Assembly (NCBI GenBank): GCA_947632175.1
Contig: CANROC010000024.1
Location: 1-35,128 of the forward strand
From: an uncultured Oscillospiraceae bacterium
GTDB lineage: Bacteria > Bacillota > Clostridia > Oscillospirales > Oscillospiraceae
Length of the DNA: 35,128 bases
Direction: 5' to 3'
Every line of letters starts with the position of its first letter. The stretch's first letter is position 1. A program made the translations under genes and the position numbers. The notes under the pieces are model-generated. The model was not told the origin of the DNA. It saw only the letters and a list, made by a program, of their open reading frames with translations, and did not search any database. Of this stretch, positions 1 through 8,708 are shown piece by piece.

Positions 1-643
<643 letters not shown>

Positions 644-730
644 TATTGAAGAATAGCAGGCTCTTAGCTTCGCCCCTCCCTCCATTTGTTCAGTTCTCAG
701 GGCGCAAGCCCTAGGCTCAAAAGAGCCGAT

Positions 731-805
731 GGCCCGATGGTCAAGTGGTCAAGACGGGGGCCTCTCACGCCCCAATCGGGAGTTCGACTCTCCCTCGGGT
801 CACCA
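731..805 (+). tRNA. tRNA-Glu (anticodon CTC)
   Basis: A 75-nt cloverleaf with an encoded CCA. The acceptor arms GGCCCGA and TCGGGTC pair, the anticodon loop reads CTCTCAC with anticodon CTC, and the T loop is TTCGACT. It lies in the spacer between 23S and 5S, about 88 nt after the 23S end and 3 nt before the next tRNA. Confidence 0.96.
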
Positions 806-808
806 TAT

Positions 809-884
809 GCACCTTTAGCTCAGTTGGTAGAGCACCTGACTCTTAATCAGGGTGTCCAGGGTTCGAGTCCCTGAAGGTGTACCA
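809..884 (+). tRNA. tRNA-Lys (anticodon CTT)
   Basis: A 76-nt cloverleaf with an encoded CCA. The acceptor arms GCACCTT and AAGGTGT pair, the anticodon loop CTCTTAA gives anticodon CTT, and the T loop is the canonical TTCGAGT. It is processed from the rRNA transcript together with tRNA-Glu; 5S begins 2-3 nt downstream. Confidence 0.96.
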
Positions 885-886
885 TA

Positions 887-1003
<117 letters not shown>

Positions 1004-1005
1004 CA

Positions 1006-1037
1006 CAAAAAAGGCAAGCCGAAAGGTTTGTCTTTTT
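1006..1037 (+). terminator. Rho-independent terminator of the rRNA operon
   Basis: An A-rich arm with GGCAAGCC, a GAAA tetraloop, then GGTTTGTC and six T, directly after 5S. This is a canonical intrinsic terminator for the rRNA/tRNA transcript. Confidence 0.9.
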
Positions 1038-1122
1038 TGCGCGCCATAAAGGGCCTTTTTCCTCGTATCCACATCTCCCCGGCTTTGCCGATAAGGAGGA
1101 GCTGCGCTGTTTACTCGCACAG

Positions 1123-1150
1123 AAAAGGCGGGGCCGAGGCCCCGCCTTTT
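1123..1150 (-). terminator. Bidirectional terminator after the SLH protein gene
   Basis: A perfect 13-bp inverted repeat, AAAAGGCGGGGCC / GGCCCCGCCTTTT, with a 2-nt loop. It sits 17 nt beyond the stop of the minus-strand SLH protein gene and has A and T tracts on either side, so it can stop transcription from both directions between the convergent rRNA operon and the surface protein gene. Confidence 0.85.
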
Positions 1151-1166
1151 GCAGTTACGATTGCGG

Positions 1167-4100
1167 TCACTTTACGATCTTCTCGCAGAAGCGCATGAGG
1201 ATGGTGGCGACCTCCGCGCGGGTGGCGTTGCTCGCAGGGGCGAGGTGGGTGTTGTCCACGCCCTGGACAAGACCGGCGCTGACCGCCCATTTCATGGCAT
1301 CCACCGCGTAGCCGCTGACGCTGTCGGCATCGGCATATCCGGCGATCGAGCCGGCATGTCCGGTCAGAAGCCCGTTCTTCTCCGCATAGCGGTAAAGGAT
1401 CGTCACGAGCTGCTCTCGGGTCACGTTGTCGTCAGGCCCGAAGGAACCGCCGCCATAGCCATCCACCACGCCGGCGCTTTCTGCCCACGCCACAGCATCG
1501 GCGTAATAGGCGTCCGCGTCAACATCCGTAAAATGGCCGTTGACGGTTTCCGGCTCGTAGTTCAGCCGGTACAGGACCGTGACCAGCATTCCGCGGGTCA
1601 TGTGGTCATCGGGGGCGAACTTATTCTCTCCGGTGCCGTTGAAAAGCTCGCGGGCGGCCACAAACTTCACCGCGTCCGCGGCCCAGTGGCCCACAGGCCC
1701 CACATCGTCAAAGGTCCCGGCCCTGTCGATGATCTTGAGGGTAACATCGCCCTCGACGTTGAGTACAATGCCGTTCTCGCCCATCACGCAGTCGCGGACG
1801 ACCTCCTCGGCGCCGTCCTCACGGATAAGCACCGCCACGGTGCCGGGCCCGAATCCGGTGACGGGGATCTCGACCCTGGTCTTCCCGGCGGACTCCGTCT
1901 TCAGGCTGATTTCCGGCGCCTCGGCCGCGGAGCTGGCCGCAGGGACCTTGACCGGCGCGGTCACGGTGTCACGCTTTCCGATCTTGTCGTTTCCGGGGAT
2001 GACCACCTCGGCGGACGTGACCTTGCCATGGGCGTCGGTATGTACTTGCCCGACAATGCCCTCGGGTGTGGTGATCTTCTCGGTGACCGAACCGTCGGCC
2101 TGAGTGACCTTCTCCGTGATGTTGCCGTTCCGATCGGTGGTGGTCGCCGTGTCGGGGTCGCTGGGACGGGTAACGGTCCCGCCGGCGCCGCCGGAAACGC
2201 TGCCGCCGGTGCTGCCGCCGGTACTGCCTCCGGAGGTTCCTCCGGTACTGCCGCCAGTGCTCCCGCCGGTACTGCCTCCGGTGGTTCCTCCGGTAGTCCC
2301 TCCGGTGCTGCCTCCGGTGCTCCCTCCGGTCGAGGGATCGGGGGAGGGGTTGGCCGGCGTCTTTGCGGTGACCGCCACAGGCGCGTTGCCGGAGACGGCC
2401 GTATAGTTGGCGCTGGCCGGGGTAAAGGTCCAGTTGTAGGACGAGCCCTCGGTGACGATGACGGTTTCGGGGGAGCTCACGCCGCCGACGTTATCCCAGG
2501 TGACAGTGCCGGCGACGTTCTCACCCCGTGGGCCGGTGGCGGTCACGCGGAGCGTGGACTGATCGAGAGTGTCTCCCTCCTCCACTCCGCTGGCGGTCAC
2601 CTTCACGCTGGGGACGGCGGGGGCGATGACAAGGGTCGTCTCCATATAGTTGTCGGAATAATCGGAAAGACCGGTCGTGTCCGCCGTGACCTTCACCTTG
2701 TAGGTCCCGGCGTTCGTCGGCGCGGCGGCGTTGTAGGTCCTGCCGCCGTCGGAGCTGTACTCGACCTTAATGACCGCGTCGCAGTCGGAGACGGCCTTGA
2801 CGGCGTGCGGCCTGCCGTCGTAGGTGACGCTCGTCTCACCGGATATGGAGAGGCCGGCGCGCTGAACATCGCTGCCGGAGACCAGGACGTATCCGTGGAC
2901 CTCGGTGTAGTTTGCGGAGGACGGCTTGAAGACGTACTCGAGAGACTGCGGCTGCGAGGTGATGATCGTGCTTCTCGCCTCGGCGGTGAGCTCCACCGTG
3001 CCGGTGACAGGCTCGCCGTTATACGGGTTGCGGTAGGTGGCCTGAATGGATTTTTCAATGGTGGAGGCGGGTTCGCCGTTCTTGCCGAGCGGGGCGACGG
3101 CGTCCACCTTCTGCGGGACGGCGGGGAGGACCTTGATACTGCCGTCTACACGATAGATGCGGTAGTTTCCGGCACTGCCCGTTGCGGTGACGTTGTAGCT
3201 GTTCACGGCCGCCGTGGGAGCGGTGCCCTCGCTTGCGAGGACGGCCTGGATGTTGTCGGCAATGTCAACGATGAGGCCGGTGGTGTCGTACTTGTTATCT
3301 ACGCTTGTCACCGTGAGATGATCAAAGTCGGAGCTGACGATGTCCATGCTCTGGCCGTAGTACTTGTGGAGCTCTTTCAACTGAAGGATGATGTCTATCG
3401 GGAAAATCTCGCTGTATACTGTGACGGACTCGGGAAGGGCGTATTTATCCGCGTGGTCGCCGACGATTTTGGTGCCTTCTTTGAAGGTTATCGTCACGGC
3501 CTTGTTCGTTCCGACCGCGCCGTCTTCAAATTCTGCCTTGAGGCAGTCAATACCGGTGAGATTGCCGCACTGGAGCCCGAGTTGGTCTCCGATGACTCCG
3601 GTAACGATTTTATCGGTTGGAACGATCTGCCCGGAGGTCTTGCCCGCGTTATAGGGCTTGGAATAGACCTCAACATTGATCTTTACGGTGCGCGGCTTGA
3701 TGGTGTACACCGTCGAGGCCGAGGCGCCGGTGTAGCCGTACCTCGGCTGAATGGAGGCGCGCACGTCGTATGTGCCGGGGTCTGTCGGAGCGGTCTCAGT
3801 CCAATCGCTCTCCGAATCAGAACCATGGAGTCTGTACTGGACATAGACCTTGTCCGAGCCTGACTGGCCGTCTGTCCTGTTGGTCTTGAAGGTCAGGGGT
3901 TGGGTTTTTCCATTATACTCGACCTCGGTGGCCGAGGGGGTGAGGGTGGTGAAAACCATCGCGCCGGATTCGGGGTCATAGGCGCCGTCGCCGATCTTAA
4001 CGGCGATATGGCCGTGATAAGGCTCATAATTCGCGGTATCCGTCGGGGTGAAGGTAAAGGGGCAGATGCAGAAAGCGCCGCCTTCTATCGTAATATTGTC

Positions 4101-5069
4101 CTCGCCCCAGGTAAACTTGCCCGCGACCGCCTTGCCGGTGAACGGGTTGACAAAGGTGCCGGAGGGTACGTTGCCGCCGGCCGATTCGCCCGCGTTTGAA
4201 AGGACGGTGCCCCTCGTGAACTCCTTGACGTATATCACCTGGGGCTTAGGCGTGACCTTTTCGACGGTGATCGCGGTCGTGCCGACAACCTTAACTTCAT
4301 ATTTGCCGTAGACAGTGGTGAGACCAGAATAATCGTAGCTGTACGGACTGGACGACGCGTTCGAGTCCGCGTCCGCGCCGAGGCCGTGGAGCTCTTTCAC
4401 GCCGAGGTCGGCGAGCGTCTTGCCGTTGATCTCGGGATCGCCACACGTGACCTTTATGTCAGCGGGGTCGAGCGCCGTGCCGTAGGGCTTGGTGACCGCT
4501 GCCTGCGGCGTGGCTTTAACAGGCACGAGATCAACGCCGATTGCGAGCTTGACCGTCCAACCGATGTGGCTGTTCTGCTCCATGAAGAGTATGGTTTCCT
4601 CAAGCTTTCCGGCGGGAAGGTCACTCCGGGGGGTAATGGTAAGGACTGCGGTGTCGCCCTCCTGTTCGATGTGGCCTTTCGAATTGTCCCACTCGAAGTT
4701 GAAGTAGGCGGAGCGGCTGACAACGGCGATGTCCACCTTGCCGTAGTTGTTGGGGTTTCCGTTTTCGGTGTTGTATTTCTCAGTATCGCGGATGTCGCTG
4801 ATGTTCTTGAAGGTGAGCTTGAGCGATTCGCCGCTTGTGCTGCCGTAGTTTATCGCTTGGAAGTTGTAGGTCTGCGTTGCCTGAAGCTCGCGAATATTCT
4901 CGTGTTCAGCGCCTTCTTTGGACTTCATGTTGGCTTCGACCGAGTAAAGCCACGGCGTCCGGTAGGTGCGGAAATCGTCCGAACTTCCCTCCGCGGCGAG
5001 AGCCGTGACAGGCAGGGCGCTCATCACCATGCACAGGACAAGCAGCAGGGCAAGACCTCTGTGTTTCAT
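1167..5069 (-). CDS. Secreted surface protein with MBG-like repeats, Gly/Thr/Ser linker and three SLH domains
   Basis: A 1300-aa exported protein. Residues 1-26 form a signal peptide: basic MKHR, a long hydrophobic run, and an ALAA cleavage region. The middle (about 100-900) has repeated Ig-like MBG-type modules, seen in recurring motifs such as TPTDTANYEPYHG, KPSSANYTEVHG, TPASANYTAVSG and YDGRPHAVK. About residues 911-960 are a low-complexity STGG/TTGG linker encoded by a 9-12 bp tandem repeat (2190-2335). The C-terminus (about 1118-1300) carries three S-layer homology domains (FDDV..HWA.DAV, FTDVDADAYYADAVAWA, YADADSV..YAVDAM) that in this family bind secondary cell-wall polymer. It is probably a cell-wall-anchored surface or adhesive protein. 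The start ATG at 5069 has AGAAGG 6 nt upstream and a good promoter at 5162-5190. The gene is monocistronic. Long frames on the opposite strand are shadows. Confidence 0.93.
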   Translation of the reverse strand: MKHRGLALLLVLCMVMSALPVTALAAEGSSDDFRTYRTPWLYSVEANMKSKEGAEHENIRELQATQTYNFQAINYGSTSGESLKLTFKNISDIRDTEKYNTENGNPNNYGKVDIAVVSRSAYFNFEWDNSKGHIEQEGDTAVLTITPRSDLPAGKLEETILFMEQNSHIGWTVKLAIGVDLVPVKATPQAAVTKPYGTALDPADIKVTCGDPEINGKTLADLGVKELHGLGADADSNASSSPYSYDYSGLTTVYGKYEVKVVGTTAITVEKVTPKPQVIYVKEFTRGTVLSNAGESAGGNVPSGTFVNPFTGKAVAGKFTWGEDNITIEGGAFCICPFTFTPTDTANYEPYHGHIAVKIGDGAYDPESGAMVFTTLTPSATEVEYNGKTQPLTFKTNRTDGQSGSDKVYVQYRLHGSDSESDWTETAPTDPGTYDVRASIQPRYGYTGASASTVYTIKPRTVKINVEVYSKPYNAGKTSGQIVPTDKIVTGVIGDQLGLQCGNLTGIDCLKAEFEDGAVGTNKAVTITFKEGTKIVGDHADKYALPESVTVYSEIFPIDIILQLKELHKYYGQSMDIVSSDFDHLTVTSVDNKYDTTGLIVDIADNIQAVLASEGTAPTAAVNSYNVTATGSAGNYRIYRVDGSIKVLPAVPQKVDAVAPLGKNGEPASTIEKSIQATYRNPYNGEPVTGTVELTAEARSTIITSQPQSLEYVFKPSSANYTEVHGYVLVSGSDVQRAGLSISGETSVTYDGRPHAVKAVSDCDAVIKVEYSSDGGRTYNAAAPTNAGTYKVKVTADTTGLSDYSDNYMETTLVIAPAVPSVKVTASGVEEGDTLDQSTLRVTATGPRGENVAGTVTWDNVGGVSSPETVIVTEGSSYNWTFTPASANYTAVSGNAPVAVTAKTPANPSPDPSTGGSTGGSTGGTTGGTTGGSTGGSTGGSTGGTSGGSTGGSTGGSVSGGAGGTVTRPSDPDTATTTDRNGNITEKVTQADGSVTEKITTPEGIVGQVHTDAHGKVTSAEVVIPGNDKIGKRDTVTAPVKVPAASSAAEAPEISLKTESAGKTRVEIPVTGFGPGTVAVLIREDGAEEVVRDCVMGENGIVLNVEGDVTLKIIDRAGTFDDVGPVGHWAADAVKFVAARELFNGTGENKFAPDDHMTRGMLVTVLYRLNYEPETVNGHFTDVDADAYYADAVAWAESAGVVDGYGGGSFGPDDNVTREQLVTILYRYAEKNGLLTGHAGSIAGYADADSVSGYAVDAMKWAVSAGLVQGVDNTHLAPASNATRAEVATILMRFCEKIVK

Positions 5070-5161
5070 ACGGTACCTTCTTTCCGCCGCGTCATGCGCG
5101 GCAAAGAGATGTGCGTCTCTCGGGCAAACAGCCCGACAGACCGGCGGATAAACCTACACAA

Positions 5162-5190
5162 AGTATACCATACGGTGCGCAAAAAAGCAA
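5162..5190 (-). promoter_or_regulatory. Sigma-A-type promoter of the SLH protein gene
   Basis: On the minus strand: -35 TTGCTT (5185-5190), a 17-nt spacer, and -10 TATACT (5162-5167), about 93 nt upstream of the ATG, in a locally AT-rich stretch. Confidence 0.7.
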
Positions 5191-5271
5191 TATCAAATAT
5201 CAGGAAAATAAAGGAATAGACACGAAAAAGGCCGAGATGGCGTTTATCGTGTCGCTTTCTCCATCCAGCTT

Positions 5272-5562
5272 CTATGGCGCTATCAAACCGAGCTTTTTCA
5301 TCGCGGCGAAGAACCGCCCGGCTTCCCCGTTTGGATTGGCTCGCCTGGTCGCTTCGATTTCGCGGTCCGCTTCCAGGACAGGGACCTCATTCTGACGCCA
5401 GAAGGCGTCATTCCAACGCTTTTCAGACAATTCGCCCGCGCCATTACAGTCGGCTTCGGTATTGCGGCCCACAGAAAAAGTGGGAACATTGGAATACTCC
5501 TTTTCCTGTTTTTCAAAGCGAATGTTGCCGTTCCGGCGAAAATGGGTAAAATGATGCGTCAA
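5272..5562 (-). other. Small open frame of unknown function, possible gene remnant
   Basis: A frame of 96 codons starting from TTG at 5562, overlapping the stop of the XRE gene. The last third (EADREIEATRRANPNGEAG..MKKLGLI) looks like the C-terminus of a real soluble protein, rich in charged residues and ending with a helix. No family was recognised. There is no convincing ribosome-binding site and the N-terminal part looks random, so this may be the 3' end of a decayed gene. Other frames over the same stretch are no more convincing. Confidence 0.25.
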
Positions 5563-6199
5563 GATCGGTCAAACGCCTGCGGGACGCCGGTTTCGACGGA
5601 GAGGTGGGAGGGGTCAGGGGCAGGGGACAGCTTGCTGAAAACGAAAATCGCCAGGAGCTGGAGGAGCAGGATCACAAAAAGCGCGATGACGACGGCTTTC
5701 CAGATGCGGCGGGCGCGGCGGTTTTTGATGGCGAGCTGCTCGTTGATCCGGGAGAGCTGCTCCGCGACGCGGTCCGCGTCGGGGGCGCGGTCGAGCTTGG
5801 CGCCGAGCAGCTCCGGGACGGTCACCTCCAGGACGTCGGCGCACCGGATGAGGGTGTCCGCGTCAGGGACCGACAGGTTGAGCCTGTCGAAAAAGGCCGT
5901 TGGCCTTTTCCGACAAGGGGGAACGTGCGGGAAATTCCGCGTGAATTTTGCGAAATTCACGCGGAATTTCCCTGCCGTCGCCCTGCGCGCACTCGCTTCG
6001 CTCGCACACTTGGGCGACAAAAGGTATTTTTTCCGACGTACATGCCGCCGGAAAAAATGCTCGATTTGAGTTTTTTTGACAAACTGAGGTTCTTTTCCCA
6101 TTTCGAGACGGTCTGTCGCACCACGTGGAGCCGGGAGGCCAGCTCCTCCTGGGAAAAACCTTTTTGCTTTCTGAGGGCCTTCAAATTCTCACCAAACAT
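5559..6199 (-). pseudogene. XRE-family transcriptional regulator with C-terminal membrane helix, split by a MITE
   Basis: The first part, from ATG at 6199, reads MFGENLKALRKQKGFSQEEL..VVRQTVSKWEKNLS, a canonical XRE helix-turn-helix with AAAGGAG upstream. The frame then enters a 207-bp inserted element (5880-6086) and ends after about 81 codons. On the other side the protein resumes at SVPDADTLIRCADVLEVTVPELLG, followed by a basic segment and one transmembrane helix (WKAVVIALFVILLLQLLAIF). Removing the element and one copy of the AGGTT duplication gives a continuous frame of 142 codons plus stop, with EKNLSVPDAD at the junction as in intact homologues. Intact relatives are DNA-binding regulators. 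Here the HTH is probably separated from the rest, so the gene is likely inactive, although a frame through the element is open in phase with the C-terminal part. Confidence 0.85.
5880..6086. mobile_element. MITE-like element, 207 bp, inserted in the XRE gene
   Basis: The ends are imperfect inverted repeats (GAGCCTGTCGAAAAAG on the left; the complement of the right end is CAGTTTGTCAAAAAAA). It is flanked by a direct repeat AGGTT at 5875-5879 and 6087-6091, the expected 5-bp target duplication. Inside are a long perfect hairpin (about 5929-5970, arms GGGAAATTCCGCGTGAA and complement), a GAAAAAGGCC/GGCCTTTTTC end hairpin, a GTCGCCC/GGGCGAC hairpin and a TTTTTTCCG/CGGAAAAAA hairpin. It encodes no transposase. 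A shortened relative is at 10438-10549. Confidence 0.85.
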
Positions 6200-6255
6200 A
6201 CGTACAACTCCTTTGCTATGATCGTTCGGCGGACCGGGCCGCCCGGTACATGAAA

Positions 6256-6284
6256 AGCATAGCAGAGCTTTTGCCCCGTGGCAA
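6256..6284 (-). promoter_or_regulatory. Predicted promoter of the XRE gene
   Basis: Minus strand: -35 TTGCCA (6279-6284), a 17-nt spacer, -10 TATGCT (6256-6261). The XRE ATG lies about 57 nt downstream. Confidence 0.5.
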
Positions 6285-6325
6285 GCAACGGGAAATAACA
6301 AAAGCGCAACGGCGCGGCGAAACCA

Positions 6326-7492
6326 TTATTTTTCGACGCGCGCCTTCGGCAGGCGCGTGTGGGCCAGGAGCATGAGGGCGGTGAGCAAGAGGAGGAAAGG
6401 GGGATAGAGGGCGGGGGAGAGGCGGCGGAGGAGGAGGCCGAAGAGGGGCGGGATGAGGGCGGTGCCCAGGTACGCGGCGGCCATCTGGACGCCGATGATG
6501 GACTGGGACTTGTCCGCGCCAAAGAGGGCGGGCGTCTCGTGGATCATGCAGGGGTACACCGGGGCACAGCCCAGCCCCACGGTGACGAGCCCCGCGGCGG
6601 CGAAGACCCGGCCCAGCGGAAAGAGCAGGCTCAGCGCCCCCACGCCCGCCACCGCCCCGCCCAGGCGGACGAGGAAGCGGTCGGAGAACCGCAGAGTGAG
6701 AAAGCCGTTGATGAACCGCCCCAGGGTCATGCCCAGGTAGAAAAAGCTGGCGAACGCCGCCGCCGTCGTCTCATCGACGCTCCGCCCCAGCACCAGAAAG
6801 CTGGCCGCCCACAGGCCGGCGGTGCTCTCCAGGGCGCAGTAGCAGAAAAACGTCACGACGATGGCCATGACGCCGGGGAGCCGGAGGACCTGGCGGTTGG
6901 ATATGGACGTTTCGGACTTGTTTTCATCCTTTTCGGAGGAATTTCCCCCGCTTTTCGCCCACAGCGGCAGGGACAGGAAGAGCGCAGCGGTGAGCAGGAG
7001 CTGGAGGCCGCCCACGATCCGGTAGCCGGCGGGCCAGGTAAAGCGCGTCAGAGCCGCGCCCATGATGCCGGGGCCCACGGCCGCGCCGATGCCCCACATG
7101 CAGTGGAGCCAGCTCATGTGGCGGCTGGGGTAGTGGATGGCCACATAGTTGTTGATGGCCGCGTCCACGCCGCCGGCCCCCAGACCGTAGGGGACGGCCA
7201 CCAGGCACAGCATGGGAAAGCTCCGGCAGAGGGAGAACCCGAAAAGCGCCGCCGCCGTAAGGCCGGTGCTCAGCGCGGTGACCTTGCCGGGACCGAGGAG
7301 CCGCGTCACGCGGTGGGAGTTGAGGCTGGAGACGACGGTGCCCACGGAGATGATGGTGCTGACGAGACCCGCGTAGGACACCGGCGCGCCCAGGTCCGGG
7401 TACATGCTGGGCCACGCCGCGCCCAGAAGGGCGTCCGGGAGCCCCAGGGAGACGAAGGAGAGGTAGATGACGGCCAGCAGGAGGTGGGTCAT
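6326..7492 (-). CDS. Major facilitator superfamily transporter
   Basis: A 388-aa polytopic membrane protein beginning MTHLLLAVIYLSFVSLGLPDALLG. About twelve hydrophobic segments with an MFS fold: a first half with loop SLNSHRVTRLLGPGKV, a central polar loop (SGGNSSEKDENKSETS), and a second half with LGMTLGRFINGFLTLRFSDR. The N-terminus resembles the fucose-permease-like branch. The substrate cannot be read from the sequence. The frame is open far upstream, but the start at 7492 is supported because its ATG overlaps the aminotransferase stop (ATGA), a translational-coupling arrangement. The two genes form an operon, so the transporter may move a substrate or product of that enzyme (inference). 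Confidence 0.88.
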   Translation of the reverse strand: MTHLLLAVIYLSFVSLGLPDALLGAAWPSMYPDLGAPVSYAGLVSTIISVGTVVSSLNSHRVTRLLGPGKVTALSTGLTAAALFGFSLCRSFPMLCLVAVPYGLGAGGVDAAINNYVAIHYPSRHMSWLHCMWGIGAAVGPGIMGAALTRFTWPAGYRIVGGLQLLLTAALFLSLPLWAKSGGNSSEKDENKSETSISNRQVLRLPGVMAIVVTFFCYCALESTAGLWAASFLVLGRSVDETTAAAFASFFYLGMTLGRFINGFLTLRFSDRFLVRLGGAVAGVGALSLLFPLGRVFAAAGLVTVGLGCAPVYPCMIHETPALFGADKSQSIIGVQMAAAYLGTALIPPLFGLLLRRLSPALYPPFLLLLTALMLLAHTRLPKARVEK

Positions 7493-8652
7493 AGGGCGCT
7501 CCTTCGGAGGGTGTCCGTGAGGACGGCAAGGCCCCGCTCCAGCTGGGCGCGGGGGCAGGCGATGTTGAGGCGCAAAAAAGCGTCGTCCCCGTACCGCCGG
7601 CCGTCGTTGAGGATGGCGCCGGCCTCGTTCAGGCGGCGGCACAGCTCCACGGAGCTCTGGCCCGTGAAGGACGCGTCCAGCCACATAAGGTACGTCCCCT
7701 CCAGCGGCGCGATACCGAGATCCGGCAGGGCGGCGGCCAGGCGTTCCCGGACCAGCGCCGCGTTGCCGGCGAGGTACGCGTTCTGCGCGTCGCACCAGCC
7801 GGCGCCGTGGGTATAAGCCGCCTCGCAGGCGATGAGGCCAAAGTTGTTGGGCCCCTCCACGTGCCGCGCCTCCTTCCAGGCCACGAGCCTGCGCCGGAGG
7901 GCGTCCGAGGGGATAATGTCGTTGGAGCACTTGAGCCCCGCCACGTTGAAGGTCTTGCTGGGGGCGGTGAGGACGATGACGTTCTCGTCGATCCCGGCGT
8001 TCCCGGCGGTGAAGTGAGAGATCCCGGGCATGAGGATGTCCCAGTGGATCTCGTCGGAGACGAGGAGGACGCCGAATTCCCGACAAAGCGCCGCCACCGC
8101 CCGGACCTCGTTCTCGGTCCAGACCCGCCCCACGGGGTTGTGGGGCGAGCAGAGGATCATCATTTTCACGCCGGAGCCCAGGTCCCGGCGCAGATCAGTG
8201 AGGTCCATGGTGTAGCGCAGATGCTCATCCCTTATGAGCCGGTTTTCTACCAGCGTCCGCCCGGAGGAGGTCACGATGGCGGCGAAGGGGTCGTAGACCG
8301 GCGTCTGGATGAGCACCTTGTCGCCGGGGGCGGTGAAGCACCGGACGATGTTGGCAAGCTCGGAGACGATGCCCGTGGAGGGGACGATCCAGTCGGGTTG
8401 GAGGGGCCAGCCGTGGCGAGTCGCGATCCAGTCCGCCACGGCGCTTTTGTAGCCCTCCGTAGGGAAGGAGTAGCCGAAGACGCACCGAGCGGCGGCGTCC
8501 CGCAGGGCGTCCACGATCTCCGGCGGGGAGCGGTAGTCGGAGTCCGCCACCCAGAAGGGCAGGGCGGAGGCGTTGCCGAAGGAGCTCTCCCGCAGGTCCC
8601 ACTTGACGCTGCCCGTGCCCGCCCGGGGCGCGGGGGTATCGAAATCAAACAT
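7489..8652 (-). CDS. PLP-dependent aminotransferase/beta C-S lyase of the MalY/PatB type
   Basis: A 387-aa fold-type I PLP enzyme. Recognisable segments are PFWVADSDYRSPPEI near residue 32, FGYSFPTEGY (59-68), SPHNPVGRVW (169-178), SDEIHWD (199-205) and the Schiff-base lysine in APSKTFN (K233). LRLNIACPR near the C-terminus carries the carboxylate-binding arginine. The MalY/PatB branch commonly has cystathionine or cysteine beta-lyase activity, releasing a thiol, pyruvate and ammonia; true transamination is an alternative. Start ATG at 8652 has AAAGAGGTG upstream and a promoter at 8680-8708. It is the first gene of a two-gene operon with the MFS transporter. Confidence 0.9.
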   Translation of the reverse strand: MFDFDTPAPRAGTGSVKWDLRESSFGNASALPFWVADSDYRSPPEIVDALRDAAARCVFGYSFPTEGYKSAVADWIATRHGWPLQPDWIVPSTGIVSELANIVRCFTAPGDKVLIQTPVYDPFAAIVTSSGRTLVENRLIRDEHLRYTMDLTDLRRDLGSGVKMMILCSPHNPVGRVWTENEVRAVAALCREFGVLLVSDEIHWDILMPGISHFTAGNAGIDENVIVLTAPSKTFNVAGLKCSNDIIPSDALRRRLVAWKEARHVEGPNNFGLIACEAAYTHGAGWCDAQNAYLAGNAALVRERLAAALPDLGIAPLEGTYLMWLDASFTGQSSVELCRRLNEAGAILNDGRRYGDDAFLRLNIACPRAQLERGLAVLTDTLRRSAL

Positions 8653-8679
8653 ATGTACACCTCTTTTGCGGTTTTTCCT

Positions 8680-8708
8680 ATCATAGCATGGCCGGGTTGA
8701 GAAGTCAA
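8680..8708 (-). promoter_or_regulatory. Promoter of the aminotransferase-MFS operon
   Basis: Minus strand: -35 TTGACT (8703-8708), a 17-nt spacer, -10 TATGAT (8680-8685). The -35 box overlaps the stop codon of the upstream ATPase gene. Confidence 0.65.

Noticed and set aside
2190-2335. Tandem repeat that might be taken for a CRISPR or VNTR array
   Set aside because: The 9-12 bp units encode the STGG/TTGG linker of the SLH protein, without spacers. Length variation between strains is still possible.
1149-3863. A 904-codon open frame on the plus strand
   Set aside because: It is antisense to the SLH surface protein gene, has no ribosome-binding site, and its Gly/Val/Asp-rich composition is the mirror of a GC-rich coding strand. 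The minus-strand protein has a signal peptide and SLH domains.
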